A stretch of DNA of 64,000 nt from Sphingobacteriia bacterium. Its GTDB lineage: Bacteria; Bacteroidota; Bacteroidia; Chitinophagales; Chitinophagaceae. Made by a program: the position numbers and the translations under genes. The stretch lies in NCBI GenBank assembly GCA_015999745.1, contig JAECQP010000008.1:21361-85360 (forward strand). The letters are read 5' to 3'. How positions within the stretch are numbered: the first letter of the stretch is position 1; each line of letters begins with the position of its first letter. The notes beneath the pieces are model-generated. The model did not search any database. It was not told the DNA's origin and saw only the letters and a list, made by a program, of their open reading frames with translations. Positions 1 to 10,021 of this stretch are shown one piece after another.

Positions 1-90
1 CTACCTTAAAGCAGGTGGCAGAAACAGGCAGGCCGGGATAAATATTACTATAATGCAACGTTGGCTGATGTAGCCGTGTCATAGCCCTGA

Positions 91-654
91 ATGAGTCTCG
101 AGTTGCAACTGGTCAAAGATTGTCTTAAACAAAAAAGGCAGGCGCAGGAAGAACTGTACAACCTTTTTGCCGGAAACATGCTGGGCGTTTGTTTTCGGTA
201 CACTAAAAGCATGTTCGATGCGGAAGAAGTACTCCAACTGGGCTTTATCAAAGTGTTTCATTTTTTGCATCAATACCGTTCTGACGGAGATCTAGGTGCA
301 TGGATCCGCCGGATCATGGTCAATACGGCCATAAATTACATGAAGCGGAAGCCAGGATACCAAATGGAACTTTCTTTTGATGATAACCCCCTTCACCCGG
401 TAGATATGAACAATGAAGCAGAAGGCCTGGTGAATTTTAAAGAATTACTTTCCTTAATCCGCCAGCTTCCCGGGGGCTATCAAACCATCTTTAACCTGCA
501 TGCAATCGAGGGTTATTCTCATGTTGAAATAGCCAGATTGCTGGGCATTCATGAAGGTACCAGCCGTTCGCAATATGCCAGGGCCAGGGCTTTGCTGATC
601 AGTTGGTTAAAAAAGCCATTAACGAACCAGAAACAGGGTGTATATGGAGAATAA
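91..654 (+). CDS. RNA polymerase ECF sigma-70 family factor
   Basis: Region 2/4 signatures: 'DAEEVLQLGFIKVFHFLHQYRSDGDLGAWIRRIMVNTAINYMKRK' and 'LPGGYQTIFNLHAIEGYSHVEIARLLGIHEGTSRSQYARAR'. Confidence 0.95.
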   Translation: MSLELQLVKDCLKQKRQAQEELYNLFAGNMLGVCFRYTKSMFDAEEVLQLGFIKVFHFLHQYRSDGDLGAWIRRIMVNTAINYMKRKPGYQMELSFDDNPLHPVDMNNEAEGLVNFKELLSLIRQLPGGYQTIFNLHAIEGYSHVEIARLLGIHEGTSRSQYARARALLISWLKKPLTNQKQGVYGE

Positions 655-1900
655 ATCTTTTGAACAACGAGTGCAGGAGGAAATGGCGGGGGTATGGATG
701 AAACCCGATGCAAAACTGTGGCCTGAAATTGCCAGGCACCTGGATCAGAAAAAAAGAAGAAGGGGACTGATCTGGTGGTGCTTCCTGGGAGTGCTTGCAG
801 GCGCAGGTGGATGGGCTGTTTTACTGAATAGCCCTTCGGAAAATAAACCTTCGGAAAATAAAAAGACAACGACTGGAACAACGATGAGGCAGCCGGCGTC
901 TGCCGGAGAAATGCCAGAAAAGGGACATAGGCAGAATCCGTTGGAGCTGAGGCCGGTCGAAACTGCGGAAAATCAACCTGGTTCAGCGCTGCTGATTGAA
1001 GCGGCTAAGGATGTTGTGCAAAGCAGAAGGTTGATGCAGCGACCCGAAGCCCGGGCCGACGTTATGGTTGAATCCAATCGGATGACGGATTCAATTCATA
1101 TTGCAGGGGAAGCTCCGGCAGAGGTCGTTCAAACCGGAATAGGTCTAACCAATAAGGTTCAACAAAATGCAGGTCTGCCTGATTTGCCAGGCACAGACTC
1201 AATCGGGTCGGATTCAGCCGTTTCGGAACCTGTAATCAGCAAAAAAGCTCCCTGGAAATGGAGTTTTAACCTGTCTGCAGGAGTCAGTGGGGTGAGGAAC
1301 GATCTCTTCATCGTAAATAAATCAGCAGCGTTCCTTGATCTCGCATATAATTCAAGTCCATCTCCGGGGGGAGGTTCGGGGGGTAACGCAGGAGGAATCG
1401 TTGTACCTGTTCCTGTGATTTTAAAAGATGCCGCTGCCGCAGAAGCCGCCATCCAGCTTAGCCGGGATTGGGATCAGCATTGGGGCTGGTATGGGAAATT
1501 CGGGTACAATTATGCACAATACAGATTGATCTACAATGATAAAGATTACTATAATCGCTTTCACCTGTTGGGGATTACTGCCGGATTCACTTATTCATTT
1601 CAGCTTCGTTCCGGCGGTACAATCGGGTTAAATACCGGCTTGCAGGAATCTTTACTGTTGGGTTACAGTGCAACACAGTTGCCGGATGCTGCCAATCTGC
1701 CCAATAAACGCATGGCTGATTTTCAAAAATCCCAAACGGCGCTTGTGTTTGGAATGGAGGCCGGCTTTGGTAAAAGCCGGCGTTTTTACCTGGCCCCCCA
1801 ATTCCGCTACCAATTGAATCAACTTTCTTCCGTACCCGGATCTGATCAGCACCTGGTTTATATATTGTTGCAGGCGAGATGGCAAATAATAAAAAAATAG
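644..1900 (+). CDS. Sigma-linked membrane protein: short N-terminal (anti-sigma-like?) segment, one TM helix, low-complexity linker, C-terminal beta-barrel-like domain
   Basis: Overlaps the sigma stop codon (ATG at 644 preferred over GTG at 638); TM 'GLIWWCFLGVLAGAGGWAVLL'; C-terminal half rich in alternating aromatic strands, ending 'YILLQARWQIIKK'. Confidence 0.75.
   Translation: MENKSFEQRVQEEMAGVWMKPDAKLWPEIARHLDQKKRRRGLIWWCFLGVLAGAGGWAVLLNSPSENKPSENKKTTTGTTMRQPASAGEMPEKGHRQNPLELRPVETAENQPGSALLIEAAKDVVQSRRLMQRPEARADVMVESNRMTDSIHIAGEAPAEVVQTGIGLTNKVQQNAGLPDLPGTDSIGSDSAVSEPVISKKAPWKWSFNLSAGVSGVRNDLFIVNKSAAFLDLAYNSSPSPGGGSGGNAGGIVVPVPVILKDAAAAEAAIQLSRDWDQHWGWYGKFGYNYAQYRLIYNDKDYYNRFHLLGITAGFTYSFQLRSGGTIGLNTGLQESLLLGYSATQLPDAANLPNKRMADFQKSQTALVFGMEAGFGKSRRFYLAPQFRYQLNQLSSVPGSDQHLVYILLQARWQIIKK
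833..862 (+). repeat. Perfect 15-bp tandem duplication (CCTTCGGAAAATAAA x2), encodes PSENKPSENK
   Basis: Direct reading of the sequence. Confidence 0.95.
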
Positions 1901-1958
1901 CGCTGCAACGTTCCGGCTCTTGCCCGGGTCAGGCATATAATTAGTTTAATATAAAAAG

Positions 1959-3224
1959 ATGCAAATGAATAAGTCAATTTTGGTAATGCTGGTTGTAGTA
2001 TTGTTTGCTGCAGCAGGTTGTACAAAAGACACTGTTACTGAATCCTATACTTTTTACAGGCCGGTTTATCAGACCAAAGCGGAAGTAAGGACGCATATCA
2101 TGGCTGATCTGCCTGCCCCGGTTGCGCTGCCCGGCAAGATTGTGCGGAAGGATCAATATATCTACCTGAATGAACTTAATAAAGGCGTACATATCATAGA
2201 TGTCAGCAATCCCGCAAACCCGGTTAACCGCTATTTTATTGCGATTCCCGGTTGTGTGGACATTGCAGTGAATGGTAATTACCTTTATGCAGATTGTTAT
2301 ACGGATCTGGTTACCATTGATATCAGTAATCCCGCTACTGCACAGTTGAAAAAAGTGAATGAAGCAGTTTTTCCACACCGGTATTATGAAGGATTTGTTG
2401 CAGATACCAGTTCTGTAATTGTAAAGTGGGTACGGGTGGATACAGTGGTCAAATACAACTTAAAAGAGAACCTGACACATCAGCTTACAATGAAAGATGT
2501 ATGGTGGGCATCGCCTCCTATGTTTTGGTCAGCGGCTTATTCATCCGGCGCAGGCGGATCATATGGCACAGCAGGCTCCATGGCCCGTTTCGCACTGCAG
2601 AACAACCGGCTTTATACTGTTAGCCTGTCAGACCTTAAAGTATTCAATATCCAACAGGCCTCTTCTCCGGATTTTGTTACGGCGCAGTCGCTTTCCCTGG
2701 GTGATATTGAAACCATATTTCCTTATCGGCAGCAACTCTTCATTGGCAGTAGATCCGGTATGACCATCTACAATACTGCCAATCCGGATCAGCCATCCAA
2801 ACAAGGACAGTTCCTGCATTCCAGATCCTGCGATCCGGTAATTGCCGATGAGGATTATGCCTATGTTACTTTATGGGGTGGCAGCATTTGTGGCGGATTC
2901 TCCAACCAGTTAGACGTGATCAATATTGCTGATCTCTCCGCACCAACACTTGTTAAATCCTACCCGTTAACCTCTCCCAAAGGATTGTCCAAAGACGGGA
3001 ACCTGCTCTTTGTCTGTGATGGTGCAGAGGGATTGAAAATTATGGACGTCACCAGTCCGGGCGCTGTTTCCCTTATTAAAACCATCAATGGATTTGAGGG
3101 TAAAGATGTGATTGCACAGAATGGGTTGGCCATTGTAACTGCCAAAGACGGGTTGTATTGCATTGACTATACCAATCTGCAGAATGCCAGGCTGGTTGGA
3201 AAGATTCAATTAATTAAAGACTAA
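1959..3224 (+). CDS. LVIVD-repeat lipoprotein
   Basis: Lipobox-like 'VLFAAAGC'; repeated 'G..IIDVSNPANP', 'LVTIDISNPAT', 'GLKIMDVTSPG' units. Confidence 0.85.
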   Translation: MQMNKSILVMLVVVLFAAAGCTKDTVTESYTFYRPVYQTKAEVRTHIMADLPAPVALPGKIVRKDQYIYLNELNKGVHIIDVSNPANPVNRYFIAIPGCVDIAVNGNYLYADCYTDLVTIDISNPATAQLKKVNEAVFPHRYYEGFVADTSSVIVKWVRVDTVVKYNLKENLTHQLTMKDVWWASPPMFWSAAYSSGAGGSYGTAGSMARFALQNNRLYTVSLSDLKVFNIQQASSPDFVTAQSLSLGDIETIFPYRQQLFIGSRSGMTIYNTANPDQPSKQGQFLHSRSCDPVIADEDYAYVTLWGGSICGGFSNQLDVINIADLSAPTLVKSYPLTSPKGLSKDGNLLFVCDGAEGLKIMDVTSPGAVSLIKTINGFEGKDVIAQNGLAIVTAKDGLYCIDYTNLQNARLVGKIQLIKD

Positions 3225-3227
3225 TAC

Positions 3228-3800
3228 ATGAAGCCTGTTTATCTTTTGATTGTTATTGTTTGTATGACTGCCGGCAGAACAGCTGCGCAAAAAAACAAAC
3301 CAGGTTATTTTGTGGAATCAAAACTGACTATGCTGAACGGGGACAATGCGATTAGCTCGCAGATACTGTTATCTGGTGGTATTCAACTGTCCCGCTGGGA
3401 CCTGGGCCTGGGAGCCGGGATTGATTTTTACCAGGTGCGTACCGTTCCGCTGATATTGAAGGGACAATACCATTTGGGCAAATCCAAAAAGTGGACGATA
3501 TGGTCTAATGCCGGTTTAAATATTGCCTGGGCTACGGATAAGCAGTTTGATGATCCTGCCTGGATATGGGGTGTTACAAGGCAGCACTTCAACAACGGCT
3601 GGATTGGAGAAGGGGGTGTTAATTACACATTGGTCAGGCAACAAAACACAGATTTGTTTATTGGGGCCGGTTATTCCGTTAAAACGATCAATGACCAGTA
3701 TGATGAACTTATCTATTTCTCCGGTTCATCTAAAGTGATAACCAGGAATATTGATTATAAGTTCAGCAGGCTGAGCCTGTATTTTGGAGTTCGCTTCTGA
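3228..3800 (+). CDS. Putative outer-membrane beta-barrel protein
   Basis: Signal peptide; C-terminal 'FSRLSLYFGVRF' barrel-like end. Confidence 0.65.
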   Translation: MKPVYLLIVIVCMTAGRTAAQKNKPGYFVESKLTMLNGDNAISSQILLSGGIQLSRWDLGLGAGIDFYQVRTVPLILKGQYHLGKSKKWTIWSNAGLNIAWATDKQFDDPAWIWGVTRQHFNNGWIGEGGVNYTLVRQQNTDLFIGAGYSVKTINDQYDELIYFSGSSKVITRNIDYKFSRLSLYFGVRF

Positions 3801-3806
3801 TATTTT

Positions 3807-4742
3807 TTATGCAGTGGTTTCAATAAAGTGCAGGTTCCTCCGCATGCCCGCATATTTAGAACGCTTTAAAGGACTCTCCTTAAATATGGCATTAAACTGT
3901 ACTTCGGTCATTTCTTCCCAGTCGGAATGGCTCATATTCAAAATGGCCGGAATGGGGGTGAACCCTGGTTCATAGTGTGGCTTGCTGAATCGGTTCCACG
4001 GACAAACATCCTGGCAAATATCGCAGCCAAACATCCAGTTGCTGAACCGGTCTTTCATTGCTTCCGGAATCAATGCGTCTTTTAGTTCTATGGTAAAATA
4101 GCTGATACACTTGCTTCCATTGACCACTTTGTTGGGTCCTATGGCTTCGGTAGGGCAGCTGTTGATGCATTTGGTGCAGGAGCCACAGTAATCTTTCGCA
4201 AAAGGATCGTCGTATGCTAATTCAATATCAATGATCAATGTGGCGATGAAGAAAAATGACCCCTGGTGCTTATTGATCAGGTTTCCGTTCTTGCCGATCC
4301 ATCCCAGGCCGCTTCTCAGCGCCCAGCTTCTTTCCAGTACCGGCGCCGAATCCACAAAACCTCTGCCGTTAAACTGGCCGATCTCCGTTTGCGCATCGTG
4401 CATAAACTGGCGTAACTGACCACGGATCAGTTCGTGGTAATCCTTTCCCCATGCATATTTGGCAATATGTGGGGTATGGGATTGTTGCTGTTCTGAAGGG
4501 AAATAATTCTTTAATAAAGTTACGACCGACCGGGCGCCGGGTACCAGTTTTTGCGGGTCCACCCGCAGTTCGAAATGATTCTCCATATACTGCATCTTCC
4601 CGTGCATACCATTTGCCAGCCAGCTTTCCAGGCGTTCGGCATCCTCATCAAGCCGCTCTGCTTTGGCAATACCGCAATAGTCAAATCCCAATTGCCTGGC
4701 CAATTGCTTAATGTATCGGGTATGTTTCGGGATGAGTAACAT
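3807..4742 (-). CDS. queG: Epoxyqueuosine reductase
   Basis: 'DYCGSCTKCINSCPTEAI' and 'CDICQDVCPWN' 4Fe-4S motifs; 'SAPVLERSWALRSGLGWIGKN'. Confidence 0.95.
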   Translation of the reverse strand: MLLIPKHTRYIKQLARQLGFDYCGIAKAERLDEDAERLESWLANGMHGKMQYMENHFELRVDPQKLVPGARSVVTLLKNYFPSEQQQSHTPHIAKYAWGKDYHELIRGQLRQFMHDAQTEIGQFNGRGFVDSAPVLERSWALRSGLGWIGKNGNLINKHQGSFFFIATLIIDIELAYDDPFAKDYCGSCTKCINSCPTEAIGPNKVVNGSKCISYFTIELKDALIPEAMKDRFSNWMFGCDICQDVCPWNRFSKPHYEPGFTPIPAILNMSHSDWEEMTEVQFNAIFKESPLKRSKYAGMRRNLHFIETTA

Positions 4743-4763
4743 AGGTTGCAGGGAAAGAAAAAA

Positions 4764-5813
4764 CTATTTACAATTAGCCACTATCTGGCGGTCGATGACT
4801 TTCTTAAGATCCATGTACACGGCTCTTTTTTCTTCGGTCAGCATTGATTTTACAAATACGATGGAAGCATATCCCCGGCAAAGATCCAGGAGCGGCCAGG
4901 TACCGAACAAGCCCGGGCAGGATACCACGGTTGCATTTCCGTTTTCATCGGTTTCCTGAATCCATTCTCCCATACCATAGTTGAAGCCTTCGGCCACTTT
5001 GGGGGCATATTTGATCATGGGGGCCGTGGTTTGGGCCGTATGCATCAGGGTCACAGCGCTTTCGCTCAGGATCCTTTTCCCGTTATACATTCCCTTGCTG
5101 AGTAACATGCCCAGGAAATTCATGTAATCGTTGGGGGTGGATACAGCTCCACCGGAAGGATTCACGGCATTCAGGCTGGAGAAACTGGTATTCCGCATTT
5201 GCAGGGGCCGGAGTAATTTCTCCTGCATCACCTGCTCAAATCCTTTTCTGCTAACAATCTCGGCAATCCTGCCGGCGATATTCAGTCCGATATTGCTGTA
5301 CCTGAATTCCAGTCCGGGATTGGATACAATGTTTTTTTCGGTGGCGAACGCCGTTACCTCTTCTTCCAGGCTGTTGAATCTGGCTCTTTTCAGGAGGGTT
5401 GCCAGCCGGATAGGTTCAGATTCAATACCTGTTAAATGAGACAGGCATTGCCGGATGGTAATATAACCCTTACTGTATTTGTTGTAGAGGGGCAGGTATT
5501 TGCTGATCCGGTCGTCGAGAGAAAGTTTACCCTCGTCTGCCAGTACCAGTATCAGGGCAGCGGTAAGCCATTTGCTGCAACTGGCAACCGGGGCCTGTGT
5601 TTTTGGGGTAAAGCCACCCGTCGACTTATTATAGACCACCTGCCGGTTGTGGTAAATCAGTATGGCGAATTCCCCGCCCAGTTCTTTTTTAACGGATTCG
5701 ATTTTTTGATCGAGCTCTGTGAAATTATACTGCGCCCGGACAGGCTGAAAGTTTAGCAGGGAAAGGATCAGCAGACTGACGTTTACGCAGAAAAGCTTGA
5801 AATTTAACGACAT
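4764..5813 (-). CDS. Serine hydrolase (beta-lactamase / class C PBP-like)
   Basis: Signal peptide; 'SCSKWLTAALILVLADEGKLSLDDRISKYLP', 'YSNIGLNIAGRIAE'. Confidence 0.85.
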   Translation of the reverse strand: MSLNFKLFCVNVSLLILSLLNFQPVRAQYNFTELDQKIESVKKELGGEFAILIYHNRQVVYNKSTGGFTPKTQAPVASCSKWLTAALILVLADEGKLSLDDRISKYLPLYNKYSKGYITIRQCLSHLTGIESEPIRLATLLKRARFNSLEEEVTAFATEKNIVSNPGLEFRYSNIGLNIAGRIAEIVSRKGFEQVMQEKLLRPLQMRNTSFSSLNAVNPSGGAVSTPNDYMNFLGMLLSKGMYNGKRILSESAVTLMHTAQTTAPMIKYAPKVAEGFNYGMGEWIQETDENGNATVVSCPGLFGTWPLLDLCRGYASIVFVKSMLTEEKRAVYMDLKKVIDRQIVANCK

Positions 5814-5905
5814 ATTTACCGGATTTACGGGTTGGATTGTGATTTGTTCGATGAATAAAGTTAGGTCATTGTATACTTACTTATAAACGATCAATATACC
5901 CTGTT

Positions 5906-8506
5906 ATGAATTTAAACAATTATACTATTAAGGCTCAGGAAGTGATTCAATCTGCCCAGCAGATTGCTTACAGCAACAACAACCCTTCCATTGAAACGGA
6001 ACACTTGTTGAAAGCCTTGCTTTCCGACAAGGATTCAGCCATTGTTTTCTTATTAAAGAAGAATAATGTGAACCCTGTTTTTGTGGAAACCAAGCTGGAC
6101 GAACTCCTGAATAAACTACCTAAGATACAGGCCGGCGAGCCGGCGCAGTCCGCGGGTAGAGAATTCAGCAATGCATTGCTGAAAGCCAATTCGATTATTA
6201 AAACATTCAAGGACGAATTTATTACCCCCGAACACCTGTTGATCGGGCTGGTGCAGTTGTCCGATTCCACCGCACAATTGCTGAAGGCGGCAGGCCTTAC
6301 AGAAAAAGGACTGGTTGCCGCGATCCGGGAATTGCGTAAGGGCGATACCATACAGTCGCAGGCGCAGGAAACACAATTAAATGTGCTGAATAAATACGCT
6401 AAGAATCTGAACCAGATGGCCCGTGACGGTAAACTGGACCCGGTGATCGGCCGTGACGAAGAAATCAGAAGAACCCTGCATATCTTAACCAGGCGTTCGA
6501 AAAACAACCCGATCCTGGTTGGTGAACCCGGTGTGGGTAAAACGGCCATTGTTGAAGGGCTGGCCATGCGTATTGTAAATGGTGATGTTCCGGAGAACCT
6601 GAAATCAAAAGTGATCTTTGCGCTGGATATGGGACAACTGATTGCAGGTGCCAAATACAAGGGCGAATTTGAAGAGCGCCTGAAAGGAGTAGTGAAAGAA
6701 GTTGCTGAGAGCGACGGCGAGATCATCCTGTTCATTGATGAGATTCATACTTTGATCGGCGCCGGTGGTGGAGAAGGAGCCATGGATGCAGCGAATATTT
6801 TAAAACCTGCTCTGGCAAGAGGAGAACTCCGTGCAATTGGCGCTACTACCCTGGGCGAATACCAGAAATATTTTGAAAAGGATAAGGCACTGGAGCGCCG
6901 TTTCCAGAAAGTAATCATCGATGAACCTTCGGTAGAGGATGCCATTTCTATTCTACGTGGTTTGAAAGACCGTTATGAAACGCACCATCATGTACGGATA
7001 AAAGATGAAGCGATCATTGCGGCGGTGGAATTATCCAACCGCTACATCACCGATCGTTTTCTTCCGGATAAAGCCATTGACCTGATTGATGAAAGTGCAG
7101 CTAAACTTCGCCTGGAAATGAACTCAATGCCCGAAGAGCTGGATCGTTTGGAGCGGCAGATCCGTCAGCTTGAAATTGAGCGGGAAGCCATCAAGCGTGA
7201 AAGCGATGAAGACAAGCTGAAAGAACTGAATATCGAAATCAGCAACCTGGCAGTAGAGCGCGATACGTTGAAAGCAAAATGGAAACAGGAGAAAGACCTG
7301 GTAGAGAAAGTACAAACAGCCAAAGCTGAAATTGAGCACCTGAAATTACAGGCAGAGCAGGCCGAAAGAAATGGCGAGTATGGTAAAGTAGCTGAGATCC
7401 GTTACGGTAAGGTAAAAGAACAGGAAACCATCATTGCTGATGTGACTGCCCAGTTATTGAGCAGCACGGATAAACGGTTGCTGAAAGAAGAAGTAGACGG
7501 AGAAGATATTGCAGAGAATGTAGCCAAAGCTACCGGGATTCCTGTTGCTAAAATGTTGCAGAGTGAGCGTGAAAAATTATTGAACCTGGAAGATGAACTG
7601 CACGAAAGAGTGGTAGGGCAGGAAGAAGCCATCACCGCCGTTGCCGATGCCATCCGCAGAAGCCGCGCAGGATTACAGGATCCAAAGAAACCAATTGGCT
7701 CATTCATCTTCCTGGGTACGACCGGTGTGGGTAAAACCGAGCTGGCCAAGGCCCTTGCAGAATATTTATTTGATGATGAGTCGATGATGACCAGGATCGA
7801 CATGAGCGAATACCAGGAAAAACATACCGTGTCCCGTTTAGTGGGCGCGCCTCCGGGATATGTCGGTTATGATGAAGGAGGTCAACTCACAGAGGCTGTT
7901 CGCCGGAAGCCTTACAGTGTGGTATTGCTCGATGAAATTGAAAAAGCCCACCCGGATGTATGGAATGTATTATTGCAGGTGTTGGACGATGGCCGCTTAA
8001 CCGATAACAAGGGCAGGGTGGTTAACTTTAAAAATACCATCATCATTATGACCAGCAACCTGGGAAGTCATTTGATTCAGGATGCCTTTGAAGGCGTGGA
8101 TGAATCCGGTTTGGAAGATGCTGCGGAAAAAGCCAGGGTGGATGTAATGAACCTCCTTCGCCAAACCATCCGGCCGGAATTTCTGAACAGGGTAGATGAA
8201 ATCATTATGTTCAGTCCTCTAAACAAAACACAATTAAGAGGTATTGTACAGATACAGTTGAACGGATTACAAAAACTGGTGGCTGAGAATGGCATTCATA
8301 TCAACTTCAGCGACTACCTGGTTGATTTTCTGATTGAACAGGGATATGATCCGCAATTGGGTGCAAGACCATTGAAAAGACTGATTCAAAAACAACTGGT
8401 GAATACATTAAGTAAAAAAATACTTTCCGGAGAAGTTGACAGAAATAAGTCTGTTCTGATTGATGTTTTTGATGGGGTGATTGTTTTCAGGAATGAGGAA
8501 GCGTAA
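5906..8506 (+). CDS. clpB: ATP-dependent chaperone ClpB
   Basis: Two Walker A motifs 'GEPGVGKT' and 'GTTGVGKT'; full-length 866 aa with middle coiled-coil. Confidence 0.98.
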   Translation: MNLNNYTIKAQEVIQSAQQIAYSNNNPSIETEHLLKALLSDKDSAIVFLLKKNNVNPVFVETKLDELLNKLPKIQAGEPAQSAGREFSNALLKANSIIKTFKDEFITPEHLLIGLVQLSDSTAQLLKAAGLTEKGLVAAIRELRKGDTIQSQAQETQLNVLNKYAKNLNQMARDGKLDPVIGRDEEIRRTLHILTRRSKNNPILVGEPGVGKTAIVEGLAMRIVNGDVPENLKSKVIFALDMGQLIAGAKYKGEFEERLKGVVKEVAESDGEIILFIDEIHTLIGAGGGEGAMDAANILKPALARGELRAIGATTLGEYQKYFEKDKALERRFQKVIIDEPSVEDAISILRGLKDRYETHHHVRIKDEAIIAAVELSNRYITDRFLPDKAIDLIDESAAKLRLEMNSMPEELDRLERQIRQLEIEREAIKRESDEDKLKELNIEISNLAVERDTLKAKWKQEKDLVEKVQTAKAEIEHLKLQAEQAERNGEYGKVAEIRYGKVKEQETIIADVTAQLLSSTDKRLLKEEVDGEDIAENVAKATGIPVAKMLQSEREKLLNLEDELHERVVGQEEAITAVADAIRRSRAGLQDPKKPIGSFIFLGTTGVGKTELAKALAEYLFDDESMMTRIDMSEYQEKHTVSRLVGAPPGYVGYDEGGQLTEAVRRKPYSVVLLDEIEKAHPDVWNVLLQVLDDGRLTDNKGRVVNFKNTIIIMTSNLGSHLIQDAFEGVDESGLEDAAEKARVDVMNLLRQTIRPEFLNRVDEIIMFSPLNKTQLRGIVQIQLNGLQKLVAENGIHINFSDYLVDFLIEQGYDPQLGARPLKRLIQKQLVNTLSKKILSGEVDRNKSVLIDVFDGVIVFRNEEA

Positions 8507-8540
8507 TTTTTTTGTTAAAAAATGCTTAATAGGCAACGCG

Positions 8541-8556
8541 TGGCATGGGGCTTGCA
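8541..8556 (+). promoter_or_regulatory. Sigma-54 (-24/-12) promoter-like element TGGCATGGGGCTTGCA
   Basis: One mismatch to TGGCACG-N4-TTGCA; GG-N10-GC spacing exact; about 145 bp upstream of the DUF4382 gene. Confidence 0.7.
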
Positions 8557-8603
8557 TCTTCTATTCAAATGCACCATTAAAAGGTGCTGATTCCCAAAAC
8601 TAT

Positions 8604-8648
8604 AGCATGGCAGGTATTGCCCCGGAAGGGGACTGCTAATCCTATGCT
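8604..8648 (+). promoter_or_regulatory. Nested-hairpin 5' leader
   Basis: AGCAT/ATGCT outer, GCAG/CTGC middle, CCCC-GGAA-GGGG inner complementary segments. Confidence 0.5.
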
Positions 8649-8699
8649 GTACTTTAAATGAATTGAATGAACAGACTGCTACGCTAAAACCTCAAAACC

Positions 8700-9590
8700 A
8701 TGAAAAAAACAAACAACCTCTTATTGGTTACCGCCTTGCTGGCGTTTGTAACAATTCTTGTAAGTTCCTGTTCCAAAAACGGGTCAACTGAAAACCCCCT
8801 TGGGCAGCAAACTGTTTCATTATACCTGACCGATGCTCCGGTAGCGTATGACCAGGTGCTGATTGATATCAAGTCGGTAAAAATACTGGTGGATACCAGT
8901 AAGAACACCCGTGTGAACGATACCTGCGACTTTGATAGAATGGGGGATGACGATCACAGAGGTCTTCCAAGACCCAATAAGGATTCTTCCCTCGTATGGC
9001 AGGATCTGAACATCAGTGCAGGGATATATGATATCCTGAAACTCAGAAACGGGGTAGATACTTTATTGGCCAATAAAACGGTGATTAACGGTAAGGTCCG
9101 GTTGATTAAAATAGAATTCGGTACCAATAATTCTGTGGTGGTAGACAGTGTAAGTTATCCGTTAAACATCCCTGTTAATGCGGAAGGTTATGTGCTGATT
9201 AAACTGAAAGGACATGAGATGGAAGAATACCTTCCACGCAAGCACAGACTGTGGCTGGACTTCGACCTGGGTCGTTCCATTGTTAAAGAAAGAAATGGCG
9301 TATACTACCTGAAACCTTTCTTCAGATATTTTGTAGAGAAGAATTCTGCAAGTATTTCCGGTAAAATTATACCGTTCAATGCAAGCCCATTGATAACTGT
9401 GTACAATGAAAAAGATACTGCTTATGCAGTTCCTAATCCAGACGGCAGATTCAAAGTACGTGGCCTTGCAGATGGTACTTACAGCGTGGAAGTTAAAGGG
9501 CATAATGGCTATATCGGAAAAACAATTACCGGTGTAGTGGTTGCCAAGCCTAAAGAAACTGAGCTGGGTGCAATTACCCTGGTGAAATAG
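8700..9590 (+). CDS. DUF4382 domain-containing lipoprotein
   Basis: Lipobox 'LVSSC'; 'TVSLYLTDAPVAYDQVLIDIKSVKIL' DUF4382-type N-terminus; C-terminal carboxypeptidase-regulatory-like fold. Confidence 0.85.
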   Translation: MKKTNNLLLVTALLAFVTILVSSCSKNGSTENPLGQQTVSLYLTDAPVAYDQVLIDIKSVKILVDTSKNTRVNDTCDFDRMGDDDHRGLPRPNKDSSLVWQDLNISAGIYDILKLRNGVDTLLANKTVINGKVRLIKIEFGTNNSVVVDSVSYPLNIPVNAEGYVLIKLKGHEMEEYLPRKHRLWLDFDLGRSIVKERNGVYYLKPFFRYFVEKNSASISGKIIPFNASPLITVYNEKDTAYAVPNPDGRFKVRGLADGTYSVEVKGHNGYIGKTITGVVVAKPKETELGAITLVK

Positions 9591-9611
9591 GTTTTTTTAT
9601 AGTTGATTTGC

Positions 9612-9639
9612 AGGGGCGGTTTTTACCGCCCCTTTTTTG
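9612..9639 (+). terminator. Rho-independent terminator (GGGGCGGTTTTTACCGCCCCTTTTTT)
   Basis: GC stem plus T tract just after the DUF4382 stop. Confidence 0.85.
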
Positions 9640-9650
9640 TATTTTCCTGC

Positions 9651-9971
9651 ATGCAAAACAATCAATTCCTATTGTACCGCGCCAACGGATACACCGGCAG
9701 ACTGATTGCAAAGATGGCTGCAGCTTATAACCTTACTCCGGTTCTGGCCGGAAGAAATGAAGCTGCCCTGAAACAAATAGCTGCAACGGAACTAAAAACA
9801 ACTGCACGTCTTTCAGGGCCGGATGGGTATACTTTAACCGCAAACAGCAGCCTGATCATTACCGCTAAAATAATTTCAGGAAACTTTAAGATAGGCTATC
9901 AGACGCCAGCAGCCTGCTATGGAGCAGACCTGGTGCTCGAAATACCCGGCGTTTATCGTGAATCACTGTAA
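9651..9971 (+). pseudogene. Internally deleted saccharopine-dehydrogenase-like (trans-acting enoyl reductase family) remnant
   Basis: N-terminal 'FLLYRANGYTGRLIAKMAA...LAGRNEAALKQIA' (canonical GANGYTG) joined directly to family C-terminus 'GYTLTA...GYQTPAACYGADLVLEIPGV'; only about 106 aa. Confidence 0.7.
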
Positions 9972-10021
9972 GATTTTGTTTGAAAAAAAGAATCTTTGCG
10001 CTTCGCAAATACGTTTACCAC

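Noticed and set aside
5968-6735. 255-aa minus-strand ORF inside clpB
   Set aside because: Antisense shadow of a highly conserved gene; Ser/Phe-rich composition and no domain.
9603-9650. N-terminal extension of the saccharopine-dehydrogenase-like ORF
   Set aside because: Begins at TTG and reads through the DUF4382 terminator hairpin; ATG at 9651 fits the family start.
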